Shown here piece by piece: positions 5,790 to 6,354 of a stretch of DNA of 6,354 nucleotides. The stretch lies in the NCBI GenBank assembly GCA_051646185.1, contig JBOFCS010000004.1, forward strand, positions 1 to 6,354, read 5' to 3'. How positions within the stretch are numbered: the stretch's first letter is position 1; every line of letters starts with the position of its first letter. Under the pieces are notes generated by a model. It made no database searches and had not been told where the DNA came from. It saw only the letters and a program-made list of their open reading frames with translations. Source of the DNA: JBOFCS01 sp051646185. GTDB taxonomy: Bacteria; Actinomycetota; Actinomycetes; Mycobacteriales; Mycobacteriaceae. Position numbers and translations under genes: made by a program.

Positions 5790-5795
5790 GTGTTA

Positions 5796-5801
5796 AGAGT
5801 A
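5796..5801 (-). promoter_or_regulatory. Candidate -10 box for a leaderless transcript of the four-helix membrane gene
   Basis: On the minus strand TACTCT (TAnnnT pattern) is followed by six bases and then the ATG. No Shine-Dalgarno and no good -35 are visible. Actinobacterial leaderless genes commonly show this layout. This is inference from spacing only. Confidence 0.35.
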
Positions 5802-5805
5802 GCGA

Positions 5806-5818
5806 CCGAAGCATTCGG
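5806..5818. repeat. Short perfect inverted repeat in the divergent promoter region
   Basis: CCGAA and TTCGG flank GCA. It lies just upstream of the candidate -10 box of the minus-strand gene, where an operator or spacer element could sit. A 5-bp stem can arise by chance. Confidence 0.3.
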
Positions 5819-5843
5819 ATGTGTTCTTACCCACATAAAAACT

Positions 5844-5869
5844 AGAGAAATTGTGTCGTGAGTTTCTCT
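5844..5869. repeat. Perfect 7-bp inverted repeat midway between the divergent genes
   Basis: AGAGAAA and TTTCTCT flank a 12-nt spacer. Centre-to-centre spacing of the arms is 19 bp, about two helical turns, which suits a dimeric regulator. No known operator is recognised. Confidence 0.35.
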
Positions 5870-5873
5870 GAAG

Positions 5874-5903
5874 TACGGCAGTTTTAACTAAGGCAGTACC
5901 GTA
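5874..5903. repeat. Inverted repeat next to the pepQ start
   Basis: TACGG (5874-5878) and CCGTA (5899-5903) face each other around the palindrome AGTTTTAACT (5880-5889). The right arm overlaps the candidate pepQ -10 box, so a bound protein or folded DNA here could block it. Confidence 0.3.
5897..5902 (+). promoter_or_regulatory. Candidate -10 box for a leaderless pepQ transcript
   Basis: TACCGT (TAnnnT) is followed by six bases (AAAGCA) and then ATG 5909. There is no Shine-Dalgarno at proper distance; the nearest purine run, AAGG at 5890-5893, is 15 nt away. The layout mirrors that of the divergent membrane gene. Confidence 0.35.
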
Positions 5904-5908
5904 AAGCA

Positions 5909-6354
5909 ATGATTGAAGTACCACATCAGCCTGACTACTCAGCTCGTCGGCATCGGGTTCGGCAGTTGCTTAAGGATGCACAGATTGAAGCTTTTCTGGT
6001 CACAGGCAGGCTTAATGTTAGATATTTGACCGGATTTACCGGTTCGCAAAGTGCGCTTTTACTATCAGCAAGCGATTCACCGGGTACCGAAGATTGCACC
6101 ATAGTGAGCACAGATGGTCGTTATACCCTTCAAGTTCGAGATCAAGTCCCAGATCTGATATCCGAGATTTCTCGTAACAGTGCTTGTCATCTAGCTGCCA
6201 GAGCCAAGGACTTCGGTGTGCAGCAACTGGGGTATGAAAGCCATATTGTCACAGTTGAGGACCTTGACAGTTTGGCAAATGCTGCAGGCGAAGTGGTGAT
6301 GCGTCGGTTACCGTCATTAATTGAGAGTGCGCGGGAAATAAAAGATGAGTATGA
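5909..6354 (+). CDS. pepQ: Xaa-Pro aminopeptidase/dipeptidase, N-terminal part (cut by window end)
   Basis: An open frame of 148 complete codons runs to the window edge without a stop. It covers the N-terminal creatinase/prolidase domain: an arginine-rich helix (SARRHRVRQLLKDAQIEAFLV), the family landmark LNVRYLTGFTGSQSALLL, the STDGRYTLQVRDQVP strand-turn, and the LPSLIESAREIKDEYE start of the linker to the catalytic domain. The metal-binding pita-bread domain lies outside the window, so catalytic residues cannot be checked. Known M24B enzymes cleave the bond before proline using two metal ions in the cytoplasm. The gene follows the reversed four-helix gene exactly as in mycobacteria, where efp and nusB come next. 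ATG 5909 is the only start after an in-frame TAA at 5885. Symbol assigned by synteny and N-terminal similarity. Confidence 0.88.
   Translation, partial: MIEVPHQPDYSARRHRVRQLLKDAQIEAFLVTGRLNVRYLTGFTGSQSALLLSASDSPGTEDCTIVSTDGRYTLQVRDQVPDLISEISRNSACHLAARAKDFGVQQLGYESHIVTVEDLDSLANAAGEVVMRRLPSLIESAREIKDEY

Overview
The window looks like chromosomal DNA of a low-to-moderate GC actinobacterium of the order Mycobacteriales, most likely a Corynebacterium. The main reason is gene order: A24 prepilin peptidase, aroC, aroK, aroB, aroQ, an oppositely oriented four-helix membrane gene, then pepQ. From memory, M. tuberculosis has the same series (aroF/aroC, aroK, aroB, aroD/aroQ, Rv2536 reversed, pepQ), and corynebacteria carry a prepilin-peptidase gene just upstream of aroC. 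The species is not identifiable from sequence alone.

Region 1 (1-1129) is an AT-rich accessory module of three tightly packed plus-strand genes. They are the 3' end of an exported-looking protein with a Ser/Thr/Pro-rich linker and a six-cysteine C-terminal domain, a 79-residue protein with two membrane helices, and a membrane-anchored protein with an Rv0361/DUF4878-like extracytoplasmic domain. Stops and starts overlap or abut, so they were probably translated as one operon. I do not recognise a characterised system here. It is the most novel part of the window.

Region 2 (1130-1321) is non-coding and holds two DnaA-box-like nonamers in the same orientation. Region 3 (1322-1804) encodes a short prepilin peptidase.

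Region 4 (1863-5235) is the shikimate/chorismate cluster aroC-aroK-aroB-aroQ. It supplies four of the seven steps: AroB makes 3-dehydroquinate from DAHP, AroQ dehydrates it, AroK phosphorylates shikimate, and AroC makes chorismate from EPSP. DAHP synthase, shikimate dehydrogenase and EPSP synthase are not in the window. Genes are 13 nt apart or overlap by 1-8 nt, pointing to one transcript with translational coupling. AroK carries an unusual Arg/Ser-rich C-terminal tail.

Region 5 (5236-6354): a long hairpin ends the aro operon and lies partly inside the 3' end of the convergent minus-strand membrane gene (B-4DMT/Rv2536-like). That gene is divergent from pepQ, which is cut by the window edge. 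The 119-bp divergent intergenic region has several inverted repeats and two mirror-image TACnnT boxes, each 6 nt from an ATG, suggesting that both genes make leaderless transcripts.
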